This document shows positions 1-7,735 of a stretch of DNA of 16,179 nucleotides, piece by piece. The translations under genes were made by a program, and so were the position numbers. Within the stretch, counting starts at the first letter, position 1. Each line of letters opens with the position of its first letter. Under the pieces are notes generated by a model that saw nothing but the letters and a program-made list of their open reading frames with translations, was not told the DNA's origin and ran no database searches. Source of the stretch: UBA4660 sp002405435 (GTDB lineage: Bacteria; Bacteroidota; Bacteroidia; Flavobacteriales_D; Sanyastnellaceae); contig DAIOCL010000056.1 in NCBI GenBank assembly GCA_036747335.1, forward strand, positions 1-16,179, written 5' to 3'.

Positions 1-1
1 A

Positions 2-1999
2 GACTTGTTTTACCTCAGGACGCGGCCGCAGTATTTGTGGCCCCCTGACTACGGCCACTACTGACCTTTTTTTATCCGTATTGCCTGGCTCAGTGCCGGT
101 ACCTACCGCATTCATGACGGACGCGGCGGTGCCGGTAGCGGGACATTGCGTTTTGCCCCCCTCAACAGCTGGCCCGACAACACCAACCTCGACAAGGCCC
201 GCCTGCTGCTCTGGCCCATCAAAAAGAAATACGGAAAAAGCCTCTCGTGGGCCGACCTTATGATTCTCACCGGCAACTGCGCCCTCGAATCCATGGGATT
301 CAAAACGTTTGGCTTCGGCGGCGGACGTGAAGACGTTTGGGAACCTGAGCAAGACATCTACTGGGGCTCGGAAACCGAATGGCTGGGTGACAAACGGTAT
401 TCAGGAGACCGCGAACTTGAGAACCCACTGGGAGCAGTGCAAATGGGACTCATTTACGTCAACCCCGAGGGACCCAACGGCAATCCTGATCCCCTGGCGG
501 CCGCGCGCGACATCCGGGAGACTTTCGGACGCATGGCCATGAACGATGAAGAGACCGTGGCCCTTATTGCGGGCGGACACACCTTCGGGAAAACACACGG
601 TGCTGCCAATCCCGGCCAATATGTGGGCCGCGAACCCGCCGCTGCCGCCATCGAAGCGCAGGGCACCGGATGGAGCAACAGCTTTGGCCGCGGCAATGCA
701 GGCGATACGATCACCAGCGGGCTGGAAGGCGCATGGACCACCACTCCTACCCAATGGAGCAATAACTACTTCTGGAACCTCTTCCACTACGAATGGGAAC
801 TCACCAAAAGTCCTGCCGGTGCGCACCAGTGGAAACCCGTAAACGGAATGGGCGCCGGCACCGTTCCCGATGCCCACGACCCGTCGAAACACCATGCGCC
901 GATGATGCTGACCACTGACCTGGCCCTGCGCATGGATCCGGCCTACGAAAAAATTTCAAGGCACTTCTTCGCCCACCCCGACGCCTTCGCCGATGCCTTC
1001 GCGCGCGCCTGGTTCAAACTGACTCACCGTGATATGGGGCCCCGCTCGCGCTACCTCGGTCCGGAAGTGCCCACCGAAGAACTCATCTGGCAGGACCCGG
1101 TTCCGGCTGTAAGCCATAAACTGGCCGATACTGCCGATATCACCGCGCTCAAAACACGCCTGCTGACTTCGGGGCTCAGCGTATCCGACCTGGTATTTAC
1201 CGCCTGGGCTTCCGCTTCCACATTCCGCGGTTCAGACAAACGCGGCGGTGCCAACGGAGCACGCATCCGGCTTTCACCCCAGAAATACTGGGCCGTCAAT
1301 GACCCTGCGCGCCTCACCCGGGTGCTGGCCGAACTGGAAAAAGCGGCCGCCGAATTCAATGCCTCAGCCACCGGCGGAAAGAAAATATCCCTTGCCGACG
1401 TGATTGTGCTCGGCGGATGTGCCGCCGTGGAAAAGGCAGCCGGAGATGCCGGTATTCACATCCAGGTTCCCTTCACGCCAGGTCGTACCGATGCGTCGCA
1501 AGACCAGACCGACGTAGAATCGTTTGCCATACTGGAACCTTCAGCGGACGGATTCAGAAACTACAAAAACAGCAAGTACACCGCCACGACAGAGTCGCTG
1601 CTGATTGACAAGGCGCAACTGCTGACCCTGACTGCTCCCGAGATGACTGCGCTGGTGGGCGGCATGCGTGTGCTTGACACCAATTTCGATCATTCAAAGC
1701 ACGGCGTATTTACCCATGCACCGGGCCGGCTGACCCATGACTTTTTTGTCAACCTGCTCGATTTGGGTATCCGCTGGAAACCTGTGGCGGGCAATGGCGA
1801 ATTGTTTGAAGGCCACGACCGCAACACCGGAGACCTGAAATGGACGGCCACACGTGTCGACCTCATCTTTGGCTCCAATACCGAGTTGCGCGCACTCGCT
1901 GAAGTATATGCCTGCGACGACGGCCATGAAAAATTCGTACGCGATTTTGTGCGCGCGTGGAACAAGGTGATGAACCTCGACCGATTCGACCTCGCATAA
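2..1999 (+). CDS. katG: catalase-peroxidase KatG, 5'-truncated by window edge and disrupted near the edge
   Basis: Bifunctional haem enzyme that breaks down H2O2 (catalase) and has broad peroxidase activity; normally about 740 residues. Homology in this frame runs from base 2. The uninterrupted stretch follows an in-frame TGA at 62-64, at the place where the family has Gly in GHYGP. The intact ORF from a TTG at 146 has 617 residues, but that TTG is simply the Leu of GTLRFAPLNSW and not a plausible real start. Counting from that TTG, the proximal haem ligand His145 (AGGHTFGKTHG), Tyr104 (LIYVNPEGP) and Met130 (GRMAMND) of the Met-Tyr-Trp adduct are present. The adduct Trp is encoded at 86-88. 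The next codon, normally the distal catalytic His (AWHSAGTYR), is CTC (Leu) at 89-91. The second, non-haem-binding half is complete to the TAA at 1997-1999. The gene is followed by a strong terminator and looks monocistronic at its 3' end. Either sequence errors at a contig end or a recent pseudogene would explain the damage. Confidence 0.93.
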
Positions 2000-2020
2000 C
2001 CGTGGCACCGCATGACGCAA

Positions 2021-2052
2021 CGGGGCGGCCTGCGGCCGCCCCGTTTTTTTTT
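2021..2052 (+). terminator. rho-independent terminator after katG
   Basis: Perfect 10-bp stem: CGGGGCGGCC (2021-2030) pairs with GGCCGCCCCG (2034-2043) around a TGC loop, followed directly by nine T residues (2044-2052). It starts 21 bases after the katG stop codon and separates katG from the GH109-like gene. Confidence 0.93.
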
Positions 2053-2132
2053 ACGCCCTGCATGGTTCGATGCAGTGACCGGGCCGCGCATGCACCCGCC
2101 CGGGTCTTGTATATTCACCCCAAATACCGGAT

Positions 2133-3488
2133 ATGCAACGAAGATCATTTATCAAAACGGCAGCCCTCACCGGTGCCGCTATCGGCGTAGCACCCTCTCT
2201 CATGGGAAAAGAACTGCTGTCGACTGACCGGGTACGCCTGGGATTTATTGGGGTAGGACTACGCGGGAGGTACCACCTTGAGGAAATGCTCAAGCGCACC
2301 GATACAGACATCATCGCCTTTGCCGATCCTGACCCTGAGGCGCTGGCGCTCGCCATGCGGCAGACCGAAGAAGCGGGCAGAAAAAAACCGTCGGCATTCG
2401 GCAACGGACCGGAAGACTACCTCCGGTTGCTGGAACGCAGCGATATTGATGCCGTGTTTATCTCAACCCCTTGGGAATGGCATGCCCCGCAGGGGATTGC
2501 CGCCATGAAGGCCGGAAAAATTGTGGGCATGGAAGTAAGCGGCGCCCTGCATCTTTCCGACTGCTGGGACCTCGTGGAAACCTACGAACAAACCCGGACG
2601 CCCATCATGATGCTGGAGAATGTGTGCTACCGCCGCGACATCATGGCCGTGCTGCACATGGTGCGCCAGGGCATGTTCGGCGAATTGCTGCACCTGCAGG
2701 GCGGATACCAGCACGACCTGAGGGAAGTAAAATTCAACGACGGCGTCCATTACTACGGAGGGGGTGTCGAATTCGGAGAAAAAGGAATTTCGGAAGCACG
2801 GTGGCGAACCGCCCACAGCGTCAACCGCAATGGTGAACTTTACCCCACGCACGGCCTCGGTCCTGTGGCGGTAATGGCCGACATCAACCGCGGCAACCGT
2901 ATGACACGTTTGTCATCGGTCGCGACGAAAGCACGGGGCTTGCACAAGTATATAGTGCAACATCCTAAGGGCGGGACCAGCCATCCCAACGCGTCCGTCA
3001 ACTTCAGACTTGGCGACATCGTGACCACTTCGATTCAATGCGCCAACGGAGAAACGATCATACTGTCGCACGATACCTCTTCACCCCGGCCCTATTCACT
3101 TGGATTCAGGGTTCAGGGTACGGAAGGCATCTGGATGAACGACGGAAACCAAATTCATTTGCAAAACATTTCCCCGCCGCACCGCTGGGAAGCCGATCAG
3201 TCCTACCTCGACAAGTACGATCACCCACTCTGGAAAAACCGTGCAGAAGAAGCCAAAGACGCCGGACATGGCGGAATGGATTTTTTCGTCGACAACGCCT
3301 TTATCGCGTGCATCAAGGCCTCGGCCCCCTTTCCGCTGGATGTGTATGACCTGGCATCCTGGTATGCAGTAACCCCGCTGAGCGAACGTTCAATCGCCGC
3401 AGGCGGAGAAGTGCAGGAATTCCCCGACTTCACGCGGGGTGCGTGGGAATCGCGCAGGCCGGTATTCGGCTTTAGCGACCAATACTGA
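2133..3488 (+). CDS. Gfo/Idh/MocA-fold protein, GH109-type (alpha-N-acetylgalactosaminidase-like), Tat-exported
   Basis: 451 residues, an NAD(P)-binding oxidoreductase fold. The N-terminus MQRRSFIKTAALTGAA is a twin-arginine (Tat) signal followed by a hydrophobic stretch, so periplasmic or surface location is likely. The dinucleotide-binding motif GFIGVGLRGR lies at about 37-46, followed by STPWEWHAP at 111-119. GH109 enzymes use bound NAD+ to cleave alpha-N-acetylgalactosamine by an oxidation-elimination route. Glu162 (ENVCY), Tyr192/His194 (GYQHD) and Tyr247/His250 (YPTHGLGP) have the order and much of the spacing of the active-site residues described for the Elizabethkingia GH109 enzyme. 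GHGGMDFFVDNAF near residue 375 is also typical of this family. The start is the ATG that gives the Tat signal; there is no clear ribosome-binding site. It follows the katG terminator and stands alone or with the next gene, 20 bases downstream. Substrate is inferred; other Tat-exported Gfo/Idh/MocA proteins act on different sugars. Confidence 0.9.
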   Translation: MQRRSFIKTAALTGAAIGVAPSLMGKELLSTDRVRLGFIGVGLRGRYHLEEMLKRTDTDIIAFADPDPEALALAMRQTEEAGRKKPSAFGNGPEDYLRLLERSDIDAVFISTPWEWHAPQGIAAMKAGKIVGMEVSGALHLSDCWDLVETYEQTRTPIMMLENVCYRRDIMAVLHMVRQGMFGELLHLQGGYQHDLREVKFNDGVHYYGGGVEFGEKGISEARWRTAHSVNRNGELYPTHGLGPVAVMADINRGNRMTRLSSVATKARGLHKYIVQHPKGGTSHPNASVNFRLGDIVTTSIQCANGETIILSHDTSSPRPYSLGFRVQGTEGIWMNDGNQIHLQNISPPHRWEADQSYLDKYDHPLWKNRAEEAKDAGHGGMDFFVDNAFIACIKASAPFPLDVYDLASWYAVTPLSERSIAAGGEVQEFPDFTRGAWESRRPVFGFSDQY

Positions 3489-3502
3489 GCACCGTAACTT
3501 TC
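3471..3502 (+). promoter_or_regulatory. possible Bacteroidota-type promoter for the 3509 gene
   Basis: TTTA (3471-3474), 20-base spacer, then TAACTTTC (3495-3502), one mismatch from TAnnTTTG. The -7 element ends only 6 bases before the ATG at 3509, and the -33 side overlaps the end of the GH109-like gene. Match is imperfect, so this is tentative. Confidence 0.35.
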
Positions 3503-3508
3503 GACCCT

Positions 3509-4144
3509 ATGGAAAGCAACCAGCGATTTGTACAAAAGAGGGCATTTGAAACCCGGGTCTACACCCTGGGGGAAGAGGGAGTAACCGTAGAAAGGCGATC
3601 TCCCCTGGAAACAAATGAGTTCATGGTACGCTACGAACGTATTGGCTATGACGTTGTCTGGAAATACGTGCGCTTGTCGCAACTGCCCCAACTTCTATAC
3701 GTACCACTGTTCATATTGGGCGCTATTGCCCTTGTGGTTTCACAGTCATCCGACGCAGGATGGTCCCTGGCGGTTGTCGGAGCATTCGTGATGGTGGCCT
3801 TTGGTTTGGCTTCCATCGGTAATTGGCTAAACCGCACGCCCAACAAGGTTTTTATCACCGGCAATGCAGAAGGGCTGCAGGAACTGGAAATGTTTGCCGA
3901 TAAACCTACCCGTGAGGAAGTTGAAACATTCATTGCGGAAATACACAAGGCCGCGCGCCAATACCTGCGGGAGCGTTATTTCAAACCCGACCCTTACCTG
4001 CACCCGGAAATGCAGCGCAACAAATTTGAATGGCTGTTGAGTGCCAAGGCCATCACGGAAGAAGAAATGTTTGACATGCTCAAAAAACTGAGAACAGGAG
4101 GAGATGACCGTAACATTGGCTTTACGGGAAAAGCCGGGTTTTAA
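3509..4144 (+). CDS. unknown two-helix membrane protein with SHOCT-like C-terminus
   Basis: 211 residues, not recognised as a named protein. Residues 1-55 are polar and strand-like (YTLGEEGVTVERR...). Two hydrophobic helices follow (about 60-79 and 85-104), then NKVFITGNAEGLQELEMFADKPTREEVETF, and a charged helix. This arrangement resembles a bacterial PH-like domain interrupted by a membrane hairpin, but that is only an impression of shape. Residues about 172-196 (FEWLLSAKAITEEEMFDMLKKLR) look like a SHOCT short C-terminal helical motif, seen at the ends of many bacterial membrane proteins. No signal peptide and no catalytic motif are visible. The gene starts 20 bases after the GH109-like gene and has a promoter-like element just before its ATG. 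Function unknown. Confidence 0.82.
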   Translation: MESNQRFVQKRAFETRVYTLGEEGVTVERRSPLETNEFMVRYERIGYDVVWKYVRLSQLPQLLYVPLFILGAIALVVSQSSDAGWSLAVVGAFVMVAFGLASIGNWLNRTPNKVFITGNAEGLQELEMFADKPTREEVETFIAEIHKAARQYLRERYFKPDPYLHPEMQRNKFEWLLSAKAITEEEMFDMLKKLRTGGDDRNIGFTGKAGF

Positions 4145-4176
4145 CGGTTGAGCCCTGAGGATCTCTCCTGTTGATT

Positions 4177-4188
4177 TTTGTATACAAA
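4177..4188. promoter_or_regulatory. 12-bp perfect palindrome TTTGTATACAAA
   Basis: Perfect palindrome in the 210-base gap before the ABC transporter operon. It could be an operator for a dimeric regulator. It is short and has no second copy that I could see, so support is weak. Confidence 0.3.
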
Positions 4189-4301
4189 GGGCATTGCCGC
4201 CTCTTTTCAACTCCGCTGTACGTATTTGTTTCACAGGGAGGAATGACCGCCGTCGCTGTCAGTTGCCGCTAAACGCACCCACAAACCATTCAACCAAGAT
4301 G

Positions 4302-4335
4302 TTGTGGGTCTTATTTTCTCTCCTTCGTAGATTCG
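4302..4335 (+). promoter_or_regulatory. possible promoter of the ABC transporter operon
   Basis: TTG at 4302-4304, 23-base spacer and TAGATTCG at 4328-4335 (one mismatch from TAnnTTTG), 19 bases before the ATG at 4355. The spacer is at the long end of the range reported for Flavobacterium-type promoters (TTG-N17-23-TAnnTTTG). Tentative. Confidence 0.35.
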
Positions 4336-4354
4336 GGGTCTGAATCAGCAAGAT

Positions 4355-5290
4355 ATGAATACCCTCGAAGTTCATCAGGTCAATAAAAACTACAGCGGCT
4401 ATCAGGCACTCAATAACGTGAGCCTCTCCGTTCCACGGGGTACGGTATTCGGATTGCTCGGACCTAACGGCGCGGGCAAAACCACCCTGATCCGCATCAT
4501 CAACCAGATAACGGGTCCCGACAGCGGCGAGGTACTTTTCGAAGGCCATACGCTGAAACCCACCGATGTCGAGGCCATCGGCTATCTTCCCGAGGAGCGC
4601 GGACTGTATAAAAAGATGAAGGTCGGAGAACAGTGTATGTACCTGGCCCAACTGAAAGGCCTTTCTGCTGCCGAATCAAAAAAACGGCTGATGGAATGGT
4701 TCAGGCGTTTTGACATCCATACCTGGTGGGATAAAAAAATTGAAGACCTGTCGAAAGGCATGGCACAGAAAGTACAGTTCATCTCCACCGTACTGCACCA
4801 GCCCCGCCTGCTCATCCTCGATGAACCGTCTTCCGGGCTTGACCCCATCAATGCCGAACTGCTCCGCAACGAGATGCTCGCCATGAAAAAGGCCGGAACC
4901 ACCATAATACTTTCCACCCACGATATGGGAAGTGTAGAGGCCTTGTGCGACAACATTGCGCTCATTAACCGCGCCGAGGTAATTCTCAACGGCTCGGTGA
5001 AAGACATCAAGAAAAAATTCAGGACCTTCACCTATGAGGTCACCTATGCCGGCACGCCCATGGAACTGAGCATTAGCCTGGGTCCGTTCTTTGAGCTGCT
5101 GCATTCAGGCGCGGAAGACGACCTGCACAAGGCGCATATCCGCATCAAAGACCACCACAGCCTGAACGAATTGCTGCGGGCCATGATGGAGCACGTGGAG
5201 ATTCATGCTGTCCGTGAAATTATTCCCTCCATGAACGATATTTTCATTGAGGCCGTAAGCCGCGCATCACAAAATCATCAAACTGCCTGA
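4355..5290 (+). CDS. ABC transporter ATP-binding protein (NatA-like, DUF4162-type C-terminus)
   Basis: 311 residues; cytoplasmic ATPase of an ABC-2 type exporter. Walker A GPNGAGKTT at 36-44, signature LSKGMAQKV at 132-140, Walker B LLILDEP at 152-158, D-loop SGLD at 160-163 and switch His189 (STHD) are all present, so the ATPase should be active. After residue 210 there is a domain of about 100 residues (KKKFRTFTYEVTYAG...) of the kind called DUF4162, found on NatA/YhaQ-like ATPases. The gene is followed after 13 bases by the permease gene, forming a two-gene operon. NatA/NatB-type systems export sodium, but many relatives with this architecture have unknown substrates, so no substrate is assigned. 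Confidence 0.93.
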   Translation: MNTLEVHQVNKNYSGYQALNNVSLSVPRGTVFGLLGPNGAGKTTLIRIINQITGPDSGEVLFEGHTLKPTDVEAIGYLPEERGLYKKMKVGEQCMYLAQLKGLSAAESKKRLMEWFRRFDIHTWWDKKIEDLSKGMAQKVQFISTVLHQPRLLILDEPSSGLDPINAELLRNEMLAMKKAGTTIILSTHDMGSVEALCDNIALINRAEVILNGSVKDIKKKFRTFTYEVTYAGTPMELSISLGPFFELLHSGAEDDLHKAHIRIKDHHSLNELLRAMMEHVEIHAVREIIPSMNDIFIEAVSRASQNHQTA

Positions 5291-5303
5291 AAGGCGTTTT
5301 ATC

Positions 5304-6668
5304 ATGAATAAAATTTGGCTCATAATCAAGCGCGAATACCTGGTAAGGGTGAAAAAGCGCTCGTTCATCGTGATGACCTTTCTGGGTCCGTTACTCTTCG
5401 GTCTCCTCATCTTCGGCGCAATCGCCGTAGTGGTCAACGATACCGCGCAGTACCATGTGCTGGTAGTTGATGAAACCGGGATGATCACCACCGATACACT
5501 CAGCGAAGGGCACCTCGAGGCCCGATTCTGGCGCAATACCTTCAGAGACAGCGCCAATGCCCAGGTGCTGTTTGATTTTACCGCTACCCGCCTCGACGAT
5601 GCGTCGTTTGAAAAGAGTCCCTACAACCTGCAGATGATTGTGGATGAAAGCCTTTTCAACAGCGGCAGGTGTCAACTGATCTTCAAGCGCACCCCAAGTG
5701 AAATTATTTCAGAACAACTTGAGCGGGAACTGGAACTGGCGCTCGAACAGGCGCGCGTGGAAGACAGCCTGAAGATTACATTTTCCGAGTACCAGCGCGC
5801 CAAGGTGAATATCGAATTTGCCATGGCCAACGTGAAGGAAAGCGGGAAGGAAAGCCTCACCTCAGACAAGGCCGTAATCGGATTCGCTTTCGCCGTGCTC
5901 ATCTATATATTTATCTTCCTGTACGGCGTGCAGGTGATGCGCGGGGTGATTGAAGAAAAAACCAACCGCATCGTCGAGGTGATTATTTCATCGGTTAAGC
6001 CCTTCCAGTTGATGATGGGCAAGGTGATTGGGATCGGACTGGTCGGATTAACCCAGTTTCTGATGTGGGTGGTCTTTTCCTCCATTATTTCCACGCTGGT
6101 CTTTAGCCTGTATTTAGGCAGCAGCACTAAGGGACAGGCCTACCTGATCGACAATGCCCAGCAGCTTTCCACCGGATACAATCCGGCCATCGCCCAGATG
6201 CAGATGATTGAAGAGAATTCATTTTTGGCCGCCGTACTGGACACCAACTGGCCCCTGATGATTGGTATTTTCATATTCTATTTTGTCGGCGGTTATCTGC
6301 TCTATGGTTCGATGTTTGCCGCCATCGGTGCTGCAGTGGATTCCGAAACCGATACCCAGCAGTTTATGATGCCGGTAACCGTGCCGCTGATTTTCAGCTA
6401 TGTGGTGGCCGGGGTGCTCATCACCAATCCAGACAGCAGCATGGCCAGTTTCTTTTCTGTCTTTCCGCTCACATCGCCCATTGTGATGATGGTCAAGACG
6501 GCCATTGGCGTGAGTCCGCTCATGCTCCTGCTGAGTATGCTCTGCCTGGTGGTCACCTTCGTGTCGATGATCTGGCTGGCAGGACGCATTTACCGCGTCG
6601 GTATCCTGATGTATGGTAAAAAGCCTTCTTACCGCGAGTTGTGGAAGTGGCTCCGCTACAACGGCTGA
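5304..6668 (+). CDS. ABC-2 type transporter permease (NatB/YhaP-like)
   Basis: 454 residues; membrane partner of the preceding ATPase. One helix near the N-terminus (about 21-45), a large non-cytoplasmic domain (about 46-180), then about five more helices (near 181-203, 240-270, 318-345, 355-373 and 403-430). The segment EEKTNRIVEVIISSVKPFQLMMGK (about 207-230), just after the second helix, is the hallmark of the ABC2_membrane_3/NatB group. The N-terminal motif IWLIIKREYLVRVKKRSFI is the usual amphipathic lead-in. Starts 13 bases after the ATPase stop and is almost certainly co-transcribed. The next gene has its own promoter element. Confidence 0.92.
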   Translation: MNKIWLIIKREYLVRVKKRSFIVMTFLGPLLFGLLIFGAIAVVVNDTAQYHVLVVDETGMITTDTLSEGHLEARFWRNTFRDSANAQVLFDFTATRLDDASFEKSPYNLQMIVDESLFNSGRCQLIFKRTPSEIISEQLERELELALEQARVEDSLKITFSEYQRAKVNIEFAMANVKESGKESLTSDKAVIGFAFAVLIYIFIFLYGVQVMRGVIEEKTNRIVEVIISSVKPFQLMMGKVIGIGLVGLTQFLMWVVFSSIISTLVFSLYLGSSTKGQAYLIDNAQQLSTGYNPAIAQMQMIEENSFLAAVLDTNWPLMIGIFIFYFVGGYLLYGSMFAAIGAAVDSETDTQQFMMPVTVPLIFSYVVAGVLITNPDSSMASFFSVFPLTSPIVMMVKTAIGVSPLMLLLSMLCLVVTFVSMIWLAGRIYRVGILMYGKKPSYRELWKWLRYNG

Positions 6669-6689
6669 GGCGATGAACCAATCCGGTTG

Positions 6690-6720
6690 TTGGGCTTAGT
6701 CGTCACGATGCCTATTTTCG
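6690..6720 (+). promoter_or_regulatory. Bacteroidota-type promoter of the Ppx/GppA gene
   Basis: TTG at 6690-6692, 20-base spacer and TATTTTCG at 6713-6720 (one mismatch from TAnnTTTG). Only four bases separate the -7 element from the ATG at 6725, so the transcript should be leaderless or nearly so. Confidence 0.6.
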
Positions 6721-6724
6721 GCGC

Positions 6725-7699
6725 ATGATTCGCGTGGCCGTTGTTGATTGCGGTACCAATACTTTCAACCTGCTGGTGGCCGAAGCCCATGCTACAGGCT
6801 GGAAAAAAATTTTTCAGAGCAAACTGCCTGTCAAACTCGGTGCGGGCGGATTCGAAAAACGTGAAATAATACCGGCGCGGTTCATCCGCGGAATAGACGC
6901 GCTCTTCTGCCACCGTCAAAACATCATCAACCTCGAGTGCCGCCACACGCTGGCCTTGGGTACCAGTGCCCTGCGCGAAACAACAAATGGTGGTGAGTTT
7001 GTGGATTACGCCCTGCGCGTGGCCCAAATACCCATCGAAGTCATCGGCGGCGAGCGGGAGGCCGAACTCATCTTCAAAGGCGTTATTCAGACCATCGCAC
7101 TGGAATCGGCTCCGGTGCTGGTGATGGACATAGGCGGGGGCAGTACCGAATTTATCATTGGCAACAACCAGGGAATTCTGTGGCGCAAAAGTTTCACCCT
7201 CGGTATTTCGCGGCTTACCGAGCGCGTGCGCCCGTCAGAGAGGCTCACACACCACGACACCGCCAACCTGCGCAACATCCTGGTGGGCGAACTGTCAGCG
7301 CTGCGCGATGCCATGCAGCAACACCAGCCCCATGTCATGATAGGGTCGAGCGGCTCGTTTGATACCATGCTCGCCTTGTACCGCCACCAGGCCCGCATAG
7401 AAACTCCGGCGGCGGCAGCCAACGAAATCCCGCTGTCGGCGCTGCCCGCTATCCATGCGTGGTTGTCGGGAAGCACCCTGGAAGAAAGAATGAAGCACCC
7501 TGCCATTCCGCCCATCCGCGCGGAATTCATGCCCCTGGCCAGTTTCCTTATTAAATATGTGCTGGAACTGCATCCGTTCGTAAAACTCATGCACAGCGAT
7601 TTCAGCCTGAAAGAAGGGGCACTGGCCGAATGGATCGAAAAGACAGACTGGGCTTCCGTTTCACCCCAACCCCTGCGGGTGGTTCCTGACGTAGCGTAA
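6725..7699 (+). CDS. ppx: Ppx/GppA family phosphatase (exopolyphosphatase or pppGpp phosphatase)
   Basis: 324 residues; short form of the family, lacking the C-terminal HD-like half found in the roughly 510-residue E. coli enzymes. It has the ASKHA sugar-kinase/actin fold. Phosphate-1 loop DCGTNTFNLL at 8-17, GTSALRE at 79-85, GGEREAELIFKGV at 108-120 (this segment holds the catalytic glutamate in relatives) and phosphate-2 loop DIGGGSTEF at 135-143. It should release terminal phosphate from polyphosphate and/or convert pppGpp to ppGpp. The short form cannot be assigned to one substrate by sequence. It is transcribed from its own apparent promoter and is followed after 36 bases by a response regulator on the same strand; co-transcription is possible. 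Confidence 0.92.
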   Translation: MIRVAVVDCGTNTFNLLVAEAHATGWKKIFQSKLPVKLGAGGFEKREIIPARFIRGIDALFCHRQNIINLECRHTLALGTSALRETTNGGEFVDYALRVAQIPIEVIGGEREAELIFKGVIQTIALESAPVLVMDIGGGSTEFIIGNNQGILWRKSFTLGISRLTERVRPSERLTHHDTANLRNILVGELSALRDAMQQHQPHVMIGSSGSFDTMLALYRHQARIETPAAAANEIPLSALPAIHAWLSGSTLEERMKHPAIPPIRAEFMPLASFLIKYVLELHPFVKLMHSDFSLKEGALAEWIEKTDWASVSPQPLRVVPDVA

Positions 7700-7735
7700 T
7701 CTTGCCGACATTCGCGGTGCAAAATCCCATTCCCC

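Noticed and set aside
1690..2148. Minus-strand ORF across the 3' end of katG and the terminator
   Set aside because: Shadow of the katG frame; it reads through a strong terminator hairpin and its composition is Arg/Pro/Ser-rich without any domain.
3155..3170. ATTTGCAAAACATT within the GH109-like gene, resembling half of the palindromic operator
   Set aside because: Inside coding sequence, no second arm, and explained by the codons there.
4242..4271. Nine-codon ORF (MTAVAVSCR) after AGGGAGGA before the ABC operon
   Set aside because: Could be imagined as a leader peptide, but it is very short, has no regulatory amino-acid run and no attenuator hairpin follows.
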